NCBI RefSeq assembly: GCF_003996855.1 | Contig: NZ_NRQY01000001.1 | Coordinates: 543,222 to 607,221 of the forward strand | Direction of reading: 5' to 3' | Length of the DNA stretch: 64,000 nucleotides | Source: Morganella morganii | GTDB taxonomy: Bacteria > Pseudomonadota > Gammaproteobacteria > Enterobacterales > Enterobacteriaceae | Shown: positions 1-9,515 of the stretch, piece by piece | How the letters are laid out: each line of letters starts with the position of its first letter | Numbering within the stretch: the stretch's first letter is position 1 | Position numbers and translations under genes: made by a program | Notes under the pieces: generated by a model | Database searches by the model: none | What the model was told of the DNA's origin: nothing | Seen by the model: the letters and a program-made list of their open reading frames with translations, nothing else

Positions 1-989
1 CCGGTCTCCTGAGCAATATAGCCGATAGCTGCCTGTGCTCTGACACTGTTACCTGCTTTATCCAGCGGCGGGGAATAAACCGCAACGGCGTATTTACCCG
101 GAACGACAGCCAGAATACCGCCGCCGACACCACTTTTCGCCGGAATACCAACCTGATATAACCAGGTACCGGAGCCGTCATACAGCCCAGCAATAGCCAT
201 CTCTGCCAGCACTTTGCCGGTGTTTTCCGCACTCAGCAGCTGTTTACCGTTGTACGGTGATTTGCCGTGATTAGCCAGCACTGCCCCCATTTTCGCCAGA
301 TCAACCGTTGTGGCATCGACAGAACATTGGCGGGTATAGAGATCAACCGCTTCATCCGGATTGCCGTATAACATGCCGTAAGACTGCATCAGCCGCGCCA
401 GTGCCTGGTTGTGCTGATTGGTTTCGGATTCGGAGCGGTATACTTCGTCATTCACCGTCAGTTTGGTGTCGGCGTAAGCTTCCATGTTTTCCATAATCTG
501 CTGCCAGCGATCGTCCGGGTTTTTGGCTTTTATCAGGCTGACGGCACTGATAGCGCCGGCATTGACCAGCGGGTTCTGCGGGCGATCAGGTCGCAGTTCA
601 ATCGCCAGTCCGGAATTAAACGGCAACCCGGTGGCATTGGCGCCCAGTTTCTCCAGAACCACCTCTGAACCCTGCTGATCCATCACCAGCGCGAGGGTAA
701 AGACTTTTGACAGAGATTCCAGCGGGAACAGCTTATCTTTATCTCCGGCGCTGTAGATTTTGCCATCCACTGTGGCAATAACAACGGCGTAATTGTCGGG
801 GCTGTATTTGGCGAGTGCCGGAATGTAATCCGCCACATCACCGGCTTTTTCGCTTTTGAATTTCTGATACGCCTGCTCAGCGATCGTATCGTAATGAATA
901 GTCTTATCGGGAATATTATTATTCTTTGCGTAGGCAGAGGTAAAACAAAACAGCGAAAAGGTTAAGGCGATAACTATTTTATTCTTCAT
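1..989 (-). CDS. glsA: Glutaminase with signal peptide (partial, C-terminus beyond window)
   Basis: Hydrolyses L-glutamine to glutamate and ammonia. About 329 codons are visible from ATG at 989 to the window edge. Family hallmarks of the serine-dependent beta-lactamase-like glutaminases are present: LESLSK (the Ser-x-x-Lys catalytic pair), VNAGAIS, and SETNQHNQALA. The first 21 or so residues (MKNKIVIALTFSLFCFTSAYA) form a typical Sec signal peptide, so the enzyme is probably periplasmic, whereas the two E. coli glutaminases are cytoplasmic. A purine-rich stretch GGAGAAG lies just upstream of the start. The reading frame is still open at base 1, but the last visible residues (GYIAQETG) suggest that only a few codons are missing. 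Family assignment is firm; the periplasmic location is inferred. Confidence 0.88.
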   Translation of the reverse strand, partial: MKNKIVIALTFSLFCFTSAYAKNNNIPDKTIHYDTIAEQAYQKFKSEKAGDVADYIPALAKYSPDNYAVVIATVDGKIYSAGDKDKLFPLESLSKVFTLALVMDQQGSEVVLEKLGANATGLPFNSGLAIELRPDRPQNPLVNAGAISAVSLIKAKNPDDRWQQIMENMEAYADTKLTVNDEVYRSESETNQHNQALARLMQSYGMLYGNPDEAVDLYTRQCSVDATTVDLAKMGAVLANHGKSPYNGKQLLSAENTGKVLAEMAIAGLYDGSGTWLYQVGIPAKSGVGGGILAVVPGKYAVAVYSPPLDKAGNSVRAQAAIGYIAQET

Positions 990-1150
990 AATCTTCTCCG
1001 GTTATTATTTCCGGATGAAGCGTATAGGCGCACTGACTTTTCTGTAAATTGATCATTGGGCAAGAGAAATTGCCGCTGACAGGCGAACTGAGCCGTTTTT
1101 CGTGAGAAAGCACACAAACTGACCCGGGTTTGTGGTCGTGATCAATAAAG

Positions 1151-1181
1151 TCCGGTGATGAGATTCTGCTTCATCGCCGGA
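1151..1181 (-). terminator. Stem-loop downstream of mnmC, possible weak terminator
   Basis: An imperfect inverted repeat (TCCGGTGATGA / TCATCGCCGGA, one G-T pair) lies 40 bases beyond the mnmC stop. On the minus strand it is followed by CTTTATT rather than a clean T-run. It may end mnmC transcription before the glutaminase gene. Confidence 0.35.
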
Positions 1182-1222
1182 AAAAATATCAATAATGTGA
1201 CGAAGACCGACTCTGTGGCCGG

Positions 1223-3250
1223 TCAGGATTTTTGCGGCAACGGACGGCCTTTCAGCAATTTACGGACATGGAAACGGGCGGGATGAATGGCTGCCAGCGT
1301 TTCATCATCCAGCGGCAGGGCTTCACCGAAAATCTGTGCCGCGAGCACCTCAGCGGCCAGCGGGGCGGTGCATAACCCCCGGGAGCCGAGTGCAGCCAGC
1401 AGAAACAAGTCAGGCAGATACGGAACACTGCATACGGTTTCCGGCGCAGTTTTTTGCTCATCAAGATGTGCGTAACAGTCTGTTAATATTGAAAAATAAG
1501 GAACATTTCCGGCCAGCGGCAGGTGGTCGCGTAATGTGCAGCGGACTCCCTGACGGGACTCTCCGGCGCTGATATCCACCATCTCCGGCCAGCTGACATC
1601 CGGCAGTGACGTGAGCAGCCGCTGTTTATTGGCCGTTTGTTCCTCTTCGCGGTATTCCGTTCCGGTATCATTGCGCTGGTGGCTGGCACCGATGCAGTGC
1701 AGGCCGTCAGCCGGATTCACCGGGGTCAGATAACCCTCATAGCACAACACTTTTTTCAGTCCGGCAATGGCGGGAACAGACGGGACATGGCTGACCTGGC
1801 CGCGCACCGGCGTGACCGGAAGCGGAGCGGTTTGCGGGAACTGACTGATACAATGACCGTTTGCCAGCACCACCACATCAGCTTCTGCCGTGCTGTTATC
1901 TGCAAAACGTAGCGTCCATCCCTGTTCTGCGGGGATTAATTCTTTTACTTCACAGCTGAAATGCAGCTGAAGCCCTTCTTTTTGTGCGAGTTTTGCGGTA
2001 TTGCGTACCAGTTCCTGCGGGCAGAGCCAGCCGCCCTGCGGATAATGCAGGCCGTCAAAATTCACATCCGTTCCGGCCAGGGCAGAAAGCTGCTCCCGCG
2101 ACAGGCGCTGTACCATCTCATCCGGCCATGTGACAGATGAAATGTTATTGATTTTTTTGCTGCTTTTTTCGTGATACATCAGCTGGATCACACCACACCA
2201 GTCATGGTCGTATTTCACGCCCAGAGCTGACAAGGCATCGTATGTGCGGCGGGCAAACGGGAATGCGGAGGTAAAAAAGCGTTCCGGCGGATCATCCCGT
2301 CCGGTCAGCAGCGGATAAAGCGCGCCCTGGCGGTTACCGGAGGCATTAAGCGCCAGAGCCTCATCCGCACAATATAAGGAAACATCCGCTCCGCGCCGCA
2401 GAAGGGCGAGAGCAGATAGCACTCCGGCGATACCGCCGCCAATGATCGCTATTTTCTGCGGCGCGGAGGCAGGATGGCGATCAAACCACGGTGTTACGGA
2501 CGGTACTGCTTCACAGGGATTCACGCCGGCAAGACATTCCCGTTTATGAGCAAAACCCTTGCGGCGCTCAACGGTAAACCCGGCCTGCTGCAAGCCACGG
2601 CGGACGAAACCGGCAGCTGTAAAAGTGGCAAAGGTGCCGCCCGGTTTTGAAAAACGTATCATCAGATCAAACAGAGACTGCTGCCACATATCCGGATTTT
2701 TGGATGGCGCAAAACCGTCAAGAAACCAGGCGTCGATGTTGTTGTCCAGCGCGTGAGTGAGGGAAGGGAGTAATTCATTAACATCTCCCAGCCATAAATC
2801 GAGGGTGATTTCACCACCGGACAGCTGAATACGGTGACAACCGGGTAACGGCTGCGGCCACTGAGCGCACAGCTGTAAGGATAAATCCGTGAACTCCGGC
2901 CAGTGGCGGTGGGCAGCCTGTAAATCAGCTACGGTCAGCGGGAATTTTTCAAAGCTGATAAAGTGCAGGCGCTTCAGCGGATGTGCCGGATTGGCAGCAC
3001 GAAACGCCCGGAAGTTCTGCCACAGGGTGAGAAAATTCAGTCCCGTACCAAACCCCGTTTCGGCCACAGTACAGACCGGAGTGGTTATCTGTGAAAACCT
3101 GTCCGGAAAACCGTTTCCGTTAAGAAACACATAGCGGGTTTCCGCCAGTCCGTCGTCGTTCGAAAAATAGACGTCATCAAAATGTTGCGAAACAGGTGTA
3201 CCCTGTTCATTCCAGGTTAAATGTGCAGTTTCAATTGCGGTTTTTTTCAC
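1223..3250 (-). CDS. mnmC: Bifunctional tRNA mnm5s2U methyltransferase / FAD oxidoreductase
   Basis: Last two steps of 5-methylaminomethyl-2-thiouridine synthesis at wobble position 34 of tRNA. The N-terminal half is the SAM methyltransferase (FDDVYFSNDDGLAETRYVF, then ETGFGTGLNFL as SAM loop). The C-terminal half is the FAD-dependent oxidase that removes the carboxymethyl group, with the dinucleotide-binding loop IIGGGIAGVLSALAL. I chose the GTG at 3250 (675 aa) because the protein then begins like E. coli MnmC (668 aa). The frame also stays open to a GTG at 3328, which would add 26 unconserved residues. Divergent from fabB, as in E. coli. Confidence 0.93.
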   Translation of the reverse strand: MKKTAIETAHLTWNEQGTPVSQHFDDVYFSNDDGLAETRYVFLNGNGFPDRFSQITTPVCTVAETGFGTGLNFLTLWQNFRAFRAANPAHPLKRLHFISFEKFPLTVADLQAAHRHWPEFTDLSLQLCAQWPQPLPGCHRIQLSGGEITLDLWLGDVNELLPSLTHALDNNIDAWFLDGFAPSKNPDMWQQSLFDLMIRFSKPGGTFATFTAAGFVRRGLQQAGFTVERRKGFAHKRECLAGVNPCEAVPSVTPWFDRHPASAPQKIAIIGGGIAGVLSALALLRRGADVSLYCADEALALNASGNRQGALYPLLTGRDDPPERFFTSAFPFARRTYDALSALGVKYDHDWCGVIQLMYHEKSSKKINNISSVTWPDEMVQRLSREQLSALAGTDVNFDGLHYPQGGWLCPQELVRNTAKLAQKEGLQLHFSCEVKELIPAEQGWTLRFADNSTAEADVVVLANGHCISQFPQTAPLPVTPVRGQVSHVPSVPAIAGLKKVLCYEGYLTPVNPADGLHCIGASHQRNDTGTEYREEEQTANKQRLLTSLPDVSWPEMVDISAGESRQGVRCTLRDHLPLAGNVPYFSILTDCYAHLDEQKTAPETVCSVPYLPDLFLLAALGSRGLCTAPLAAEVLAAQIFGEALPLDDETLAAIHPARFHVRKLLKGRPLPQKS

Positions 3251-3362
3251 GTTACGGCCTGAGAATTCTGTTCTGTTTTCCCTGATTTTACTCCGCTTTG
3301 CGCTGTACTGCCATGCCGGTTGTGACACAGGACAATATCGGTATGTAAAGATGCGAAAAAAC

Positions 3363-3379
3363 GTCTGATCGGACTTGTT
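3363..3379 (+). promoter_or_regulatory. Putative FadR operator upstream of fabB
   Basis: The 17 bases GTCTGATCGGACTTGTT resemble the FadR consensus (A-A/C-TGGTC-N-GAC-C/G-T/A-GTT) in nearly all core positions. In E. coli FadR bound to such a site activates fabA and fabB. It directly abuts the FabR-like palindrome, the known tandem arrangement at unsaturated fatty acid genes. Inferred from motif and position. Confidence 0.65.
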
Positions 3380-3380
3380 C

Positions 3381-3398
3381 AGCTTACATGTGTAAGCT
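3381..3398 (+). promoter_or_regulatory. Putative FabR operator upstream of fabB
   Basis: AGCTTACA-TG-TGTAAGCT has two perfect 8-base inverted arms and lies 47 bases before the fabB start. It closely matches the FabR site layout (AGCGTACA...TGTNCGCT) known at E. coli fabA and fabB. The expected role is repression of unsaturated fatty acid synthesis in response to the acyl-thioester pool. Confidence 0.7.
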
Positions 3399-3444
3399 AA
3401 AGTAGCGCTAAATCCCGTACTACTTAAAATGACAGAGGTATTGA

Positions 3445-4659
3445 ATGAAACGTGCAGTAATCACTGGTCTGGGGATTATCTCAAGTATCGGTAATAACCG
3501 GGAAGAAGTGCTGGCTTCATTGAAAGAAGGTCGTTCCGGGATCACATTTTCTGAAGAATTTAAAGAGATCGGCATGCGCAGCCAGGTTTGGGGTAATGTC
3601 AAACTGGATACTGCCGGTCTTATTGATCGTAAAACTGTCCGTTTCATGAGTGATGCATCTATCTATGCGTATCTTTCCATGGAACAGGCCATTGCAGACT
3701 CCGGTCTGACTGAAGAGCAGGTGTCTCACTACCGTACCGGTGTGGTTGCCGGTTCCGGCGGCGGTTCCCCGCGCACTCAGGCTGTCGCGGCTGACGGCAT
3801 GCGTGCCAAAGGTCTGCGTGGTGTCGGTCCTTACCTGGTGCCGCGTGCAATGGCATCCGGGGTGTCCGCAAACTTAGCGACACCGTTTAAAATCAAAGGT
3901 GTGAACTATTCAATCAGTTCTGCCTGCTCTACGTCCGCACACTGTATCGGTCACGCGGTGGAACTGATCCAGCTGGGTAAACAGGATGTGGTATTTGCCG
4001 GCGGCGGTGAAGAACTGTGCTGGGAAATGAGCTGCGAATTTGACGCAATGGGCGCACTGTCCACCAAATACAACGAAACACCGGACAAAGCCTCCCGTAC
4101 TTATGATCAGGGCCGTGACGGCTTCGTAATTGCAGGCGGCGGCGGTATGGTCGTGGTGGAAGAGCTGGAGCACGCGCTGGCGCGCGGCGCACATATCTAC
4201 GCAGAAGTGGTCGGCTACGGCGCGACGTCTGACGGCGCGGATATGGTTGCCCCGTCAGGTGAAGGTGCGGTCCGCTGCATGCAGATGGCGATGCACGGTC
4301 TGGATACGCCGGTTGATTACATCAACACCCACGGTACATCCACACCGGTCGGTGATACCAAAGAGCTGGAAGCTATCCGCGAAGTCTTTGGCGATCACAC
4401 CCCGGCGCTGTCATCGACTAAAGCGATGACCGGTCACTCACTGGGTGCGGCAGGTGTTCATGAGGCAATCTACAGCCTGCTGATGCTGGAAAACGGCTTT
4501 GTCGCACCAAGTATCAATGTGGAAAATCTTGATGAAAAAGCGCACGGGATGGATGTTATCACCAAACCGACGGAGCGCGAACTGACCACTGTGATGTCCA
4601 ACAGCTTCGGTTTCGGCGGCACTAACGCCACACTGGTAATGCGCAAATATCAGAACTGA
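3445..4659 (+). CDS. fabB: 3-oxoacyl-[acyl-carrier-protein] synthase I
   Basis: Condensing enzyme of type II fatty acid synthesis, needed to elongate cis-3-decenoyl-ACP and so to make unsaturated fatty acids. 404 aa, close to the 406 of E. coli. The thiolase-fold catalytic triad is visible: C161 in [12 protein letters not shown]296 in [12 protein letters not shown]331 in [11 protein letters not shown], with K326. The C-terminal [15 protein letters not shown] motif is intact. The gene stands alone between its FadR/FabR-like control region and a strong terminator. Confidence 0.97.
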   Translation: MKRAVITGLGIISSIGNNREEVLASLKEGRSGITFSEEFKEIGMRSQVWGNVKLDTAGLIDRKTVRFMSDASIYAYLSMEQAIADSGLTEEQVSHYRTGVVAGSGGGSPRTQAVAADGMRAKGLRGVGPYLVPRAMASGVSANLATPFKIKGVNYSISSACSTSAHCIGHAVELIQLGKQDVVFAGGGEELCWEMSCEFDAMGALSTKYNETPDKASRTYDQGRDGFVIAGGGGMVVVEELEHALARGAHIYAEVVGYGATSDGADMVAPSGEGAVRCMQMAMHGLDTPVDYINTHGTSTPVGDTKELEAIREVFGDHTPALSSTKAMTGHSLGAAGVHEAIYSLLMLENGFVAPSINVENLDEKAHGMDVITKPTERELTTVMSNSFGFGGTNATLVMRKYQN

Positions 4660-4680
4660 TTTTTGCCTGATTAGCAGATA

Positions 4681-4715
4681 AATGCCCCGGTTTAATCACC
4701 GGGGCATTTTCTTTT
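4681..4715 (+). terminator. Rho-independent terminator after fabB
   Basis: Perfect stem AATGCCCCGGT / ACCGGGGCATT with a short TTAATC loop, followed by TTCTTTT. It lies 22 bases after the fabB stop. Confidence 0.9.
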
Positions 4716-4777
4716 GCGGCAAAGTCTGTCAGGGTATAACGGTACTGTTTATCCTTTTACTGCCACAGGGGTGATGA

Positions 4778-5047
4778 ATGAAAAAGCTGACTATCGCAGA
4801 GATGACCGAGCCGCAAAAAATCCGTGTCCGTACCCGGCTGGCGCAGGAACAAAAGAAACTGGGGCGTCCGCTGACCAATGCGGAGCAGAATAAAGTCAAA
4901 GATCAGATTATCACTGAGATTTCCAAAGAAGTTGATGCCGCTGCCGCTAAAGTCAGAGCGCAGAAAAAAAAGGATAAAATCAAACCCGGCAGCGGAACAG
5001 AAACGTACAGCTGGTCAGCGAAAACCCATACGCGTGGATTGCGCTGA
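4778..5047 (+). CDS. yjbD: DUF3811 family protein (YjbD-like)
   Basis: Small basic cytoplasmic protein of 89 aa with no known function. It resembles E. coli YjbD: a shared EMTE start region, a central RPLTNAEQNKVKDQI segment, a Lys-rich stretch, and the signature C-terminus YSWSAKTHTRGLR (E. coli: SWSANTSTRGRR). No signal peptide or membrane segment. A good ribosome-binding site (GGGGTGATGA) precedes the ATG. In E. coli yjbD lies elsewhere on the chromosome, so its place next to fabB is a local arrangement. Family assignment comes from the C-terminal motif. Confidence 0.75.
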   Translation: MKKLTIAEMTEPQKIRVRTRLAQEQKKLGRPLTNAEQNKVKDQIITEISKEVDAAAAKVRAQKKKDKIKPGSGTETYSWSAKTHTRGLR

Positions 5048-5350
5048 GCCTTTCTGAGAACTTACTTCCGTTTTTATTACGATATGGTATCCCGTAGTTT
5101 GGTGTGCCATTGGCAGGATTTTAACATAGTCATATATGATAATAAGAATCAATACTGATACTGTTTTGTCACTTTGTGACGGAGATGAAAAATTACAAAG
5201 ATACCAAAAAATAGCAAAATACAGATAAAGCATTGATAAAGTTATTAAAACAGGGATAATAACAAAAAAAATTATATGACTCATCAATGAATTGATGCTT
5301 TTCATTTTTGTTAGTTATCCCTGAATACAGGGCCCTGATTTTGTTTTTAT

Positions 5351-6298
5351 CTATTCTCCCGCCTCACACCGCTGCGGCTGCGGTTTCTTGCTTTTGCGGC
5401 GGATAATCTGTGTCAGCGGTGTACGCAGACGCTGCGCCATAATTACCCCGATCAGTACCACGCCGCCGCCGATAATATGATAGCTGTGCAGTTCTTCTTT
5501 CAGGAAGACCGCGGCGATAATGGCGGTCAGTACCGGCGCCAGGTTCATAAAGATAGACGCGGCGTTTGCACCCAGACGGGTCACGCCCAGTATCCATAAC
5601 AGCGGTGCAAAGATAGAAGCCGAAATGCCCGCATACAGCACCAGCCCGATATTATCGCTGTTCAGTGCCACATCACCCGCGCTGAGGAAAACCGGAATCA
5701 GCAGCAGCACGCCAAAGACAATCTGCATATACAGGGAGTGAATGCTCGACAGCGGGATTGCCCAGCGCTTGGTCAGTACACCGTAGAAAGCATAAGCGAG
5801 ACCGGCGATAAACATCAGCATTTCACCCTGTCCCAGCCCCTGATGCAGTAAATCTGCCGGATGTCCCTTACTGATAAGCCAGGTCAGGCCGCTCAGGGAG
5901 AGAATTGTCCCCAGCACAATACCGATGGTCGGCGCGATACGCAGTACCGGAATACTTAACACCACGGTCAGCAGCGGGATCAGCGAGGTAATAATTCCCA
6001 TAAAGGTAGCGCTGACGGTATACGCCGCGTAATACGCCAGGCTCTGATACAGTCCCATGCCGAGAAAACCGAGGACAAACAGTTTCCATGCGTGCTGTTT
6101 GATCACCGCGCGCTGCTGCCAGACCGGGATAATCAGGAACGGCGTCATCAAGGCGAGCGCCAGTGCCCAGCGGTAAAAGGAAATCGCACCGGGGGCGATG
6201 GCACCGGCGGCCAGTTTATTCACCACGGCATTCACAGACCAGATCAAAACAGCCCCGAGGGGTAAAAGCAGGTTTTTCATTCTTAAACTCATTTTCAT
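5351..6298 (-). CDS. EamA/DMT-superfamily transporter
   Basis: Inner membrane protein of 315 aa with about ten hydrophobic segments in two EamA repeats, the first starting at LLPLGAVLIWSVNAVVNKLA and the second around GEMLMFIAGLAYAFYGVLTKRW. A basic, Lys/Arg-rich tail (RRKSKKPQPQR) would face the cytoplasm. This is the drug/metabolite transporter fold; the substrate cannot be read from sequence, and export of an amino acid or small metabolite is typical. It is divergently transcribed from an AraC-family regulator 83 bases away, which probably controls it. ATG codons at 6292 and 6280 are alternative starts. Confidence 0.85.
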   Translation of the reverse strand: MKMSLRMKNLLLPLGAVLIWSVNAVVNKLAAGAIAPGAISFYRWALALALMTPFLIIPVWQQRAVIKQHAWKLFVLGFLGMGLYQSLAYYAAYTVSATFMGIITSLIPLLTVVLSIPVLRIAPTIGIVLGTILSLSGLTWLISKGHPADLLHQGLGQGEMLMFIAGLAYAFYGVLTKRWAIPLSSIHSLYMQIVFGVLLLIPVFLSAGDVALNSDNIGLVLYAGISASIFAPLLWILGVTRLGANAASIFMNLAPVLTAIIAAVFLKEELHSYHIIGGGVVLIGVIMAQRLRTPLTQIIRRKSKKPQPQRCEAGE

Positions 6299-6381
6299 TA
6301 TCAGGCAGGTGGTGTAGTGTAATCTGTCTTAATTATTCTATATAACGATATCCCGCCAATTTATAGAGAGGATCTGACAAG

Positions 6382-7158
6382 ATGACCCGTAAGTCAGATA
6401 TTGCGTCACTGGGCGTGAAAGATCCGGTGACATTAATCTGCCGTCATGAACAATTTTATTCGGAAACGGAGTTTGCCCTTCATCATCATCCCTTCGGTCA
6501 GCTGCTGTATGTCGCCAGCGGTGTGATGGAAATGACCGTTGAGGGACAGCGCTATCTGGCCCCGGCCGGGTTTTGTATCTGGATACCGCCGGGAACGGAA
6601 CATGCCAGTTATAACAAAGCCTGCGCATCTTTCAAAATTATTGATATTTCGCCGCAGTGGGCACCGCAGTTACCGCAGATGGCGTGTGTGATAGAACTGA
6701 CTCCGGTTTTCAGCGCGGTGATGCAGGATTTATTCGGCCGTAAAGTCTGTGAACCGGAAACAGAGGCGGATAACCGCCTGGCATTGGTGCTGACTGACCA
6801 GCTGCTGTTGTCGCGCTGTCAGCCGACCTATCTGCCGGTCACGGATGATAAACTGCTGGCGCCGGTACTCAGCGCGCTCGAGAACGATCCGTCTGATAAT
6901 ACATCGCTGGCGGAGTGGGCTGTGCGGCGTTTTACCTCGGAGCGGACATTATCCCGGCGTTGTCAGCAGAAACTGGGGATGTCCTTCAGTGAATGGCGTC
7001 AGCGCCTGCGTTTTCTGCGGGCGGTGGCGTTATTGCAGGAGGGCCGCAGTGTGCAGAATGTCGCGCTGGATGTGGGTTACAGCTCATCCTCGGCCTTTAT
7101 TGCGATGTTCTCTCAGCTGGCGGGTGTGACGCCGGAACGTTTCCGCCATCAGCCTTAA
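6382..7158 (+). CDS. AraC-family regulator with N-terminal cupin domain
   Basis: DNA-binding regulator of 258 aa. The N-terminal cupin-like sensor (HHHPFGQLLYVASGVMEM, then WIPPGTEHA, about residues 30-80) is followed by a C-terminal double helix-turn-helix (FTSERTLSRRCQQKLGMSF to GYSSSSAFIAMFSQLAGVTP). This layout matches the NimR/YeaM subgroup, which in E. coli controls the adjacent divergent exporter nimT. Here the divergent neighbour is an EamA transporter, so control of that gene is a reasonable inference. The ribosome-binding site GAGAGGA precedes the start by 9 bases. The effector is unknown. Confidence 0.88.
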   Translation: MTRKSDIASLGVKDPVTLICRHEQFYSETEFALHHHPFGQLLYVASGVMEMTVEGQRYLAPAGFCIWIPPGTEHASYNKACASFKIIDISPQWAPQLPQMACVIELTPVFSAVMQDLFGRKVCEPETEADNRLALVLTDQLLLSRCQPTYLPVTDDKLLAPVLSALENDPSDNTSLAEWAVRRFTSERTLSRRCQQKLGMSFSEWRQRLRFLRAVALLQEGRSVQNVALDVGYSSSSAFIAMFSQLAGVTPERFRHQP

Positions 7159-7303
7159 TTGCTTTCTTTAGCAACAATCGGTGTTCCGGGCGTAGGTTTT
7201 ATCCCGCAGAAGTGGCAAAATAGCGGCCATCCGTTTCAATTCCGGTTGTGCCGCCGTACCGACAGGTCTCCGCCGGCCGCCGGCAGATATGAAGGTAAAG
7301 CCC

Positions 7304-8434
7304 GTGAAAATCGTTGTAGATGAGAATATGCCTTACGCCGAAATCCTGTTTTCCCGTCTCGGGGATGTGGTGGCGGTGCCGGGACGTCCGTTACCGGACG
7401 GGGTGCTGGATGATGCTGACGCGCTGATGGTGCGTTCTGTCACGAAAGTGAATGCACAACTGCTGGAAAATACCCCGGTGAAATTCACCGGTACGGCAAC
7501 GGCCGGTTTTGACCATGTGGATAAAGCGTGGCTGGCAGAGCAGGGGATCGGTTTTTCTTCTGCGCCGGGATGTAACGCAATTGCGGTGGTGGAATATGTG
7601 TTTTCCGCCCTGATGCTGCTGGCGGAGCGTGACAGCTTTCAGCTGACGGATAAAACTGTCGGGATTATCGGTGCCGGGAATGTCGGCGGCCGTCTGGCAA
7701 AACGTCTGGAAGCACTGGGTGTTAATATTCTTATCTGTGACCCGCCGCGTGCGGATAATGGTGATGCCGTGGCATTTTATGATATCGATACCCTTGTGGC
7801 GCAGGCCGATATTCTGACATTCCATACCCCGCTGAATAAATCCGGGCCGTACACCACACTGCATCTGATGGATGAAACCCGCCTCAATACAATGAAAGAC
7901 AATGGTATTCTGATTAACGCCAGCCGTGGTGCGGTGGTGGATAACCGGGCGCTGTTGTCGGTCCTGGCAGGTGGCAAGCCGCTGAGTGTGGTGCTGGATG
8001 TGTGGGAGCCGGAGCCGGATCTGTCACAGGAACTGCTCTCGCTGGCGGATATCGGCACGCCGCATATTGCCGGTTATACCCTTGAAGGCAAGGCGCGCGG
8101 CACCACGCAGGTGTTTGAGGCGTTTGCGGATTTCACCGGGCAGCCGCAGCAGGTTGCGCTGGCGGAACTGTTACCGGCACCGGAATTCGGCTGTATTACG
8201 CTGTCAGGTAAAGTAACGCAAAGTATTCTCAAACGTTTAATGCATCTGGTTTATGATGTCCGTCGTGATGATGCGGCATTGCGTGCGGTTGCCGGGGTGG
8301 CGGGTGAGTTTGATAAACTCCGTAAATTTTATCCTGATCGCCGCGAGTGGTCATCACTGACGGTTATTTGTGATGATGCGCAGAGTGCGGCGCTGTTGTC
8401 TGAGCTGGGGTTCACAGCAGAATACCGCGCATAA
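7304..8434 (+). CDS. pdxB: Erythronate-4-phosphate dehydrogenase
   Basis: Second step of DXP-independent pyridoxal phosphate synthesis: NAD-dependent oxidation of 4-phospho-erythronate. A D-2-hydroxyacid dehydrogenase of about 376 aa with the Rossmann loop [14 protein letters not shown], catalytic Arg in [11 protein letters not shown], and His in [16 protein letters not shown]; a PdxB-specific dimerisation domain follows. I chose the GTG at 7304 because the protein then begins [13 protein letters not shown] as in E. coli and a GAAGG ribosome-binding site sits 8 bases upstream. An ATG at 7289 in the same frame would add five residues. Followed by usg and truA, as in E. coli. Confidence 0.94.
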   Translation: MKIVVDENMPYAEILFSRLGDVVAVPGRPLPDGVLDDADALMVRSVTKVNAQLLENTPVKFTGTATAGFDHVDKAWLAEQGIGFSSAPGCNAIAVVEYVFSALMLLAERDSFQLTDKTVGIIGAGNVGGRLAKRLEALGVNILICDPPRADNGDAVAFYDIDTLVAQADILTFHTPLNKSGPYTTLHLMDETRLNTMKDNGILINASRGAVVDNRALLSVLAGGKPLSVVLDVWEPEPDLSQELLSLADIGTPHIAGYTLEGKARGTTQVFEAFADFTGQPQQVALAELLPAPEFGCITLSGKVTQSILKRLMHLVYDVRRDDAALRAVAGVAGEFDKLRKFYPDRREWSSLTVICDDAQSAALLSELGFTAEYRA

Positions 8435-8504
8435 AATTATTTTTTCATCATTTTTTCCGACTGTGCCGCGCTGACGCGGTGCAGTCTTTGTTCCGGAGAT
8501 AACT

Positions 8505-9515
8505 ATGTCAGAAGGCTGGAATATTGCCGTATTGGGTGCGACCGGTGCTGTCGGCCGCGCGGTGGTGTCATTACTGGAAGAGCGTGAATTTCCGGTGGGA
8601 GAGTTATATTTACTGGCCGGAGAGCGCAGCGCGGGAGAATCGGTGCGCATGAACGGCAAAAGCTATCTGGTCACTGACGCCCGTGATTTTGACTGGTCGC
8701 AGGTTCAGCTGGCCTTTTTCATGGCCGGAGCGGAAGCCACGGAAGCTTATTATGAAGCCGCCACGGACAGCGGTTGTATTGTGATTGACAGCAGCGGCCT
8801 GTTTGCGCTGGAACCGGATGTGCCGCTGGTGGTGCCGTCGGTGAACCCGCAGGCACTGAGCGAATACCGCAACCGTAACCTGATTGCGCTGGCGGACAGC
8901 ACGGTCAGCCAGTTGCTGACTGCTATCCGCCCGCTGGTTGAAAGCGCCGGGTTATCGCGTATTAATCTGACCAATCTGTTTTCCGTATCCCGTTTCGGGA
9001 AAAGCGCGGTGGAAGAGCTGGCCGGTGAGTGTGCCAAACTCCTCAACGGTATTCCGCCGGAAGCCGGTCGTTTCAGCAAACAACTGGCATTTAACCTGCT
9101 GCCGCTACTGGCTGATGAGCAGGGCAGTGTGTCAGAAGAGCGCCGTATCGCGGAAGAGACCCGTAAAGTTTTACAGGATGCCGGTCTGCCGATCAGTGTG
9201 AGCTGCGTGCAGTCACCGGTGTTCTACGGTAATGCGCAGATTGTGCAGCTGGAAACGCTGCGTCCGCTCTGCAGTGAGGAAGCACGTGATGAACTGGAGC
9301 GTGCAGAGGATATTCAGCTCTCTGAAGAGCAGGAGTTCCCGACTCAGGTCACGGATGCGTCCGGTAATCATCTGCTGAATATTGGTTGTCTGCGTAATGA
9401 TTACGGCATCCCGGAAATCCTGCATTTCTGGTCGGTGGCGGATAACGTGCAGTTCGGCGGCGCACTGATGGCGGTCGAAATTGCCGAGCGTCTGACGCAG
9501 GAGCAGTTTTACTGA
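8505..9515 (+). CDS. usg: Aspartate-semialdehyde dehydrogenase-like protein Usg
   Basis: 336 aa, with the NADP-binding start [22 protein letters not shown] and overall fold of aspartate-semialdehyde dehydrogenase. The catalytic cysteine of true Asd enzymes, in an NCST-type motif, is replaced: the matching segment reads [13 protein letters not shown]. It therefore should not carry the Asd reaction, as known for E. coli Usg, whose role is unclear. It overlaps the truA start by one base (TGATG), indicating translational coupling in the pdxB-usg-truA group. Confidence 0.92.
   Translation: MSEGWNIAVLGATGAVGRAVVSLLEEREFPVGELYLLAGERSAGESVRMNGKSYLVTDARDFDWSQVQLAFFMAGAEATEAYYEAATDSGCIVIDSSGLFALEPDVPLVVPSVNPQALSEYRNRNLIALADSTVSQLLTAIRPLVESAGLSRINLTNLFSVSRFGKSAVEELAGECAKLLNGIPPEAGRFSKQLAFNLLPLLADEQGSVSEERRIAEETRKVLQDAGLPISVSCVQSPVFYGNAQIVQLETLRPLCSEEARDELERAEDIQLSEEQEFPTQVTDASGNHLLNIGCLRNDYGIPEILHFWSVADNVQFGGALMAVEIAERLTQEQFY

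Noticed and set aside
5015..5305. Minus-strand 96-codon frame with two hydrophobic stretches
   Set aside because: Overlaps the end of the YjbD-like gene, lies in AT-rich intergenic DNA, has a weak ribosome-binding site and no recognisable family; hydrophobic frames arise easily in such sequence.
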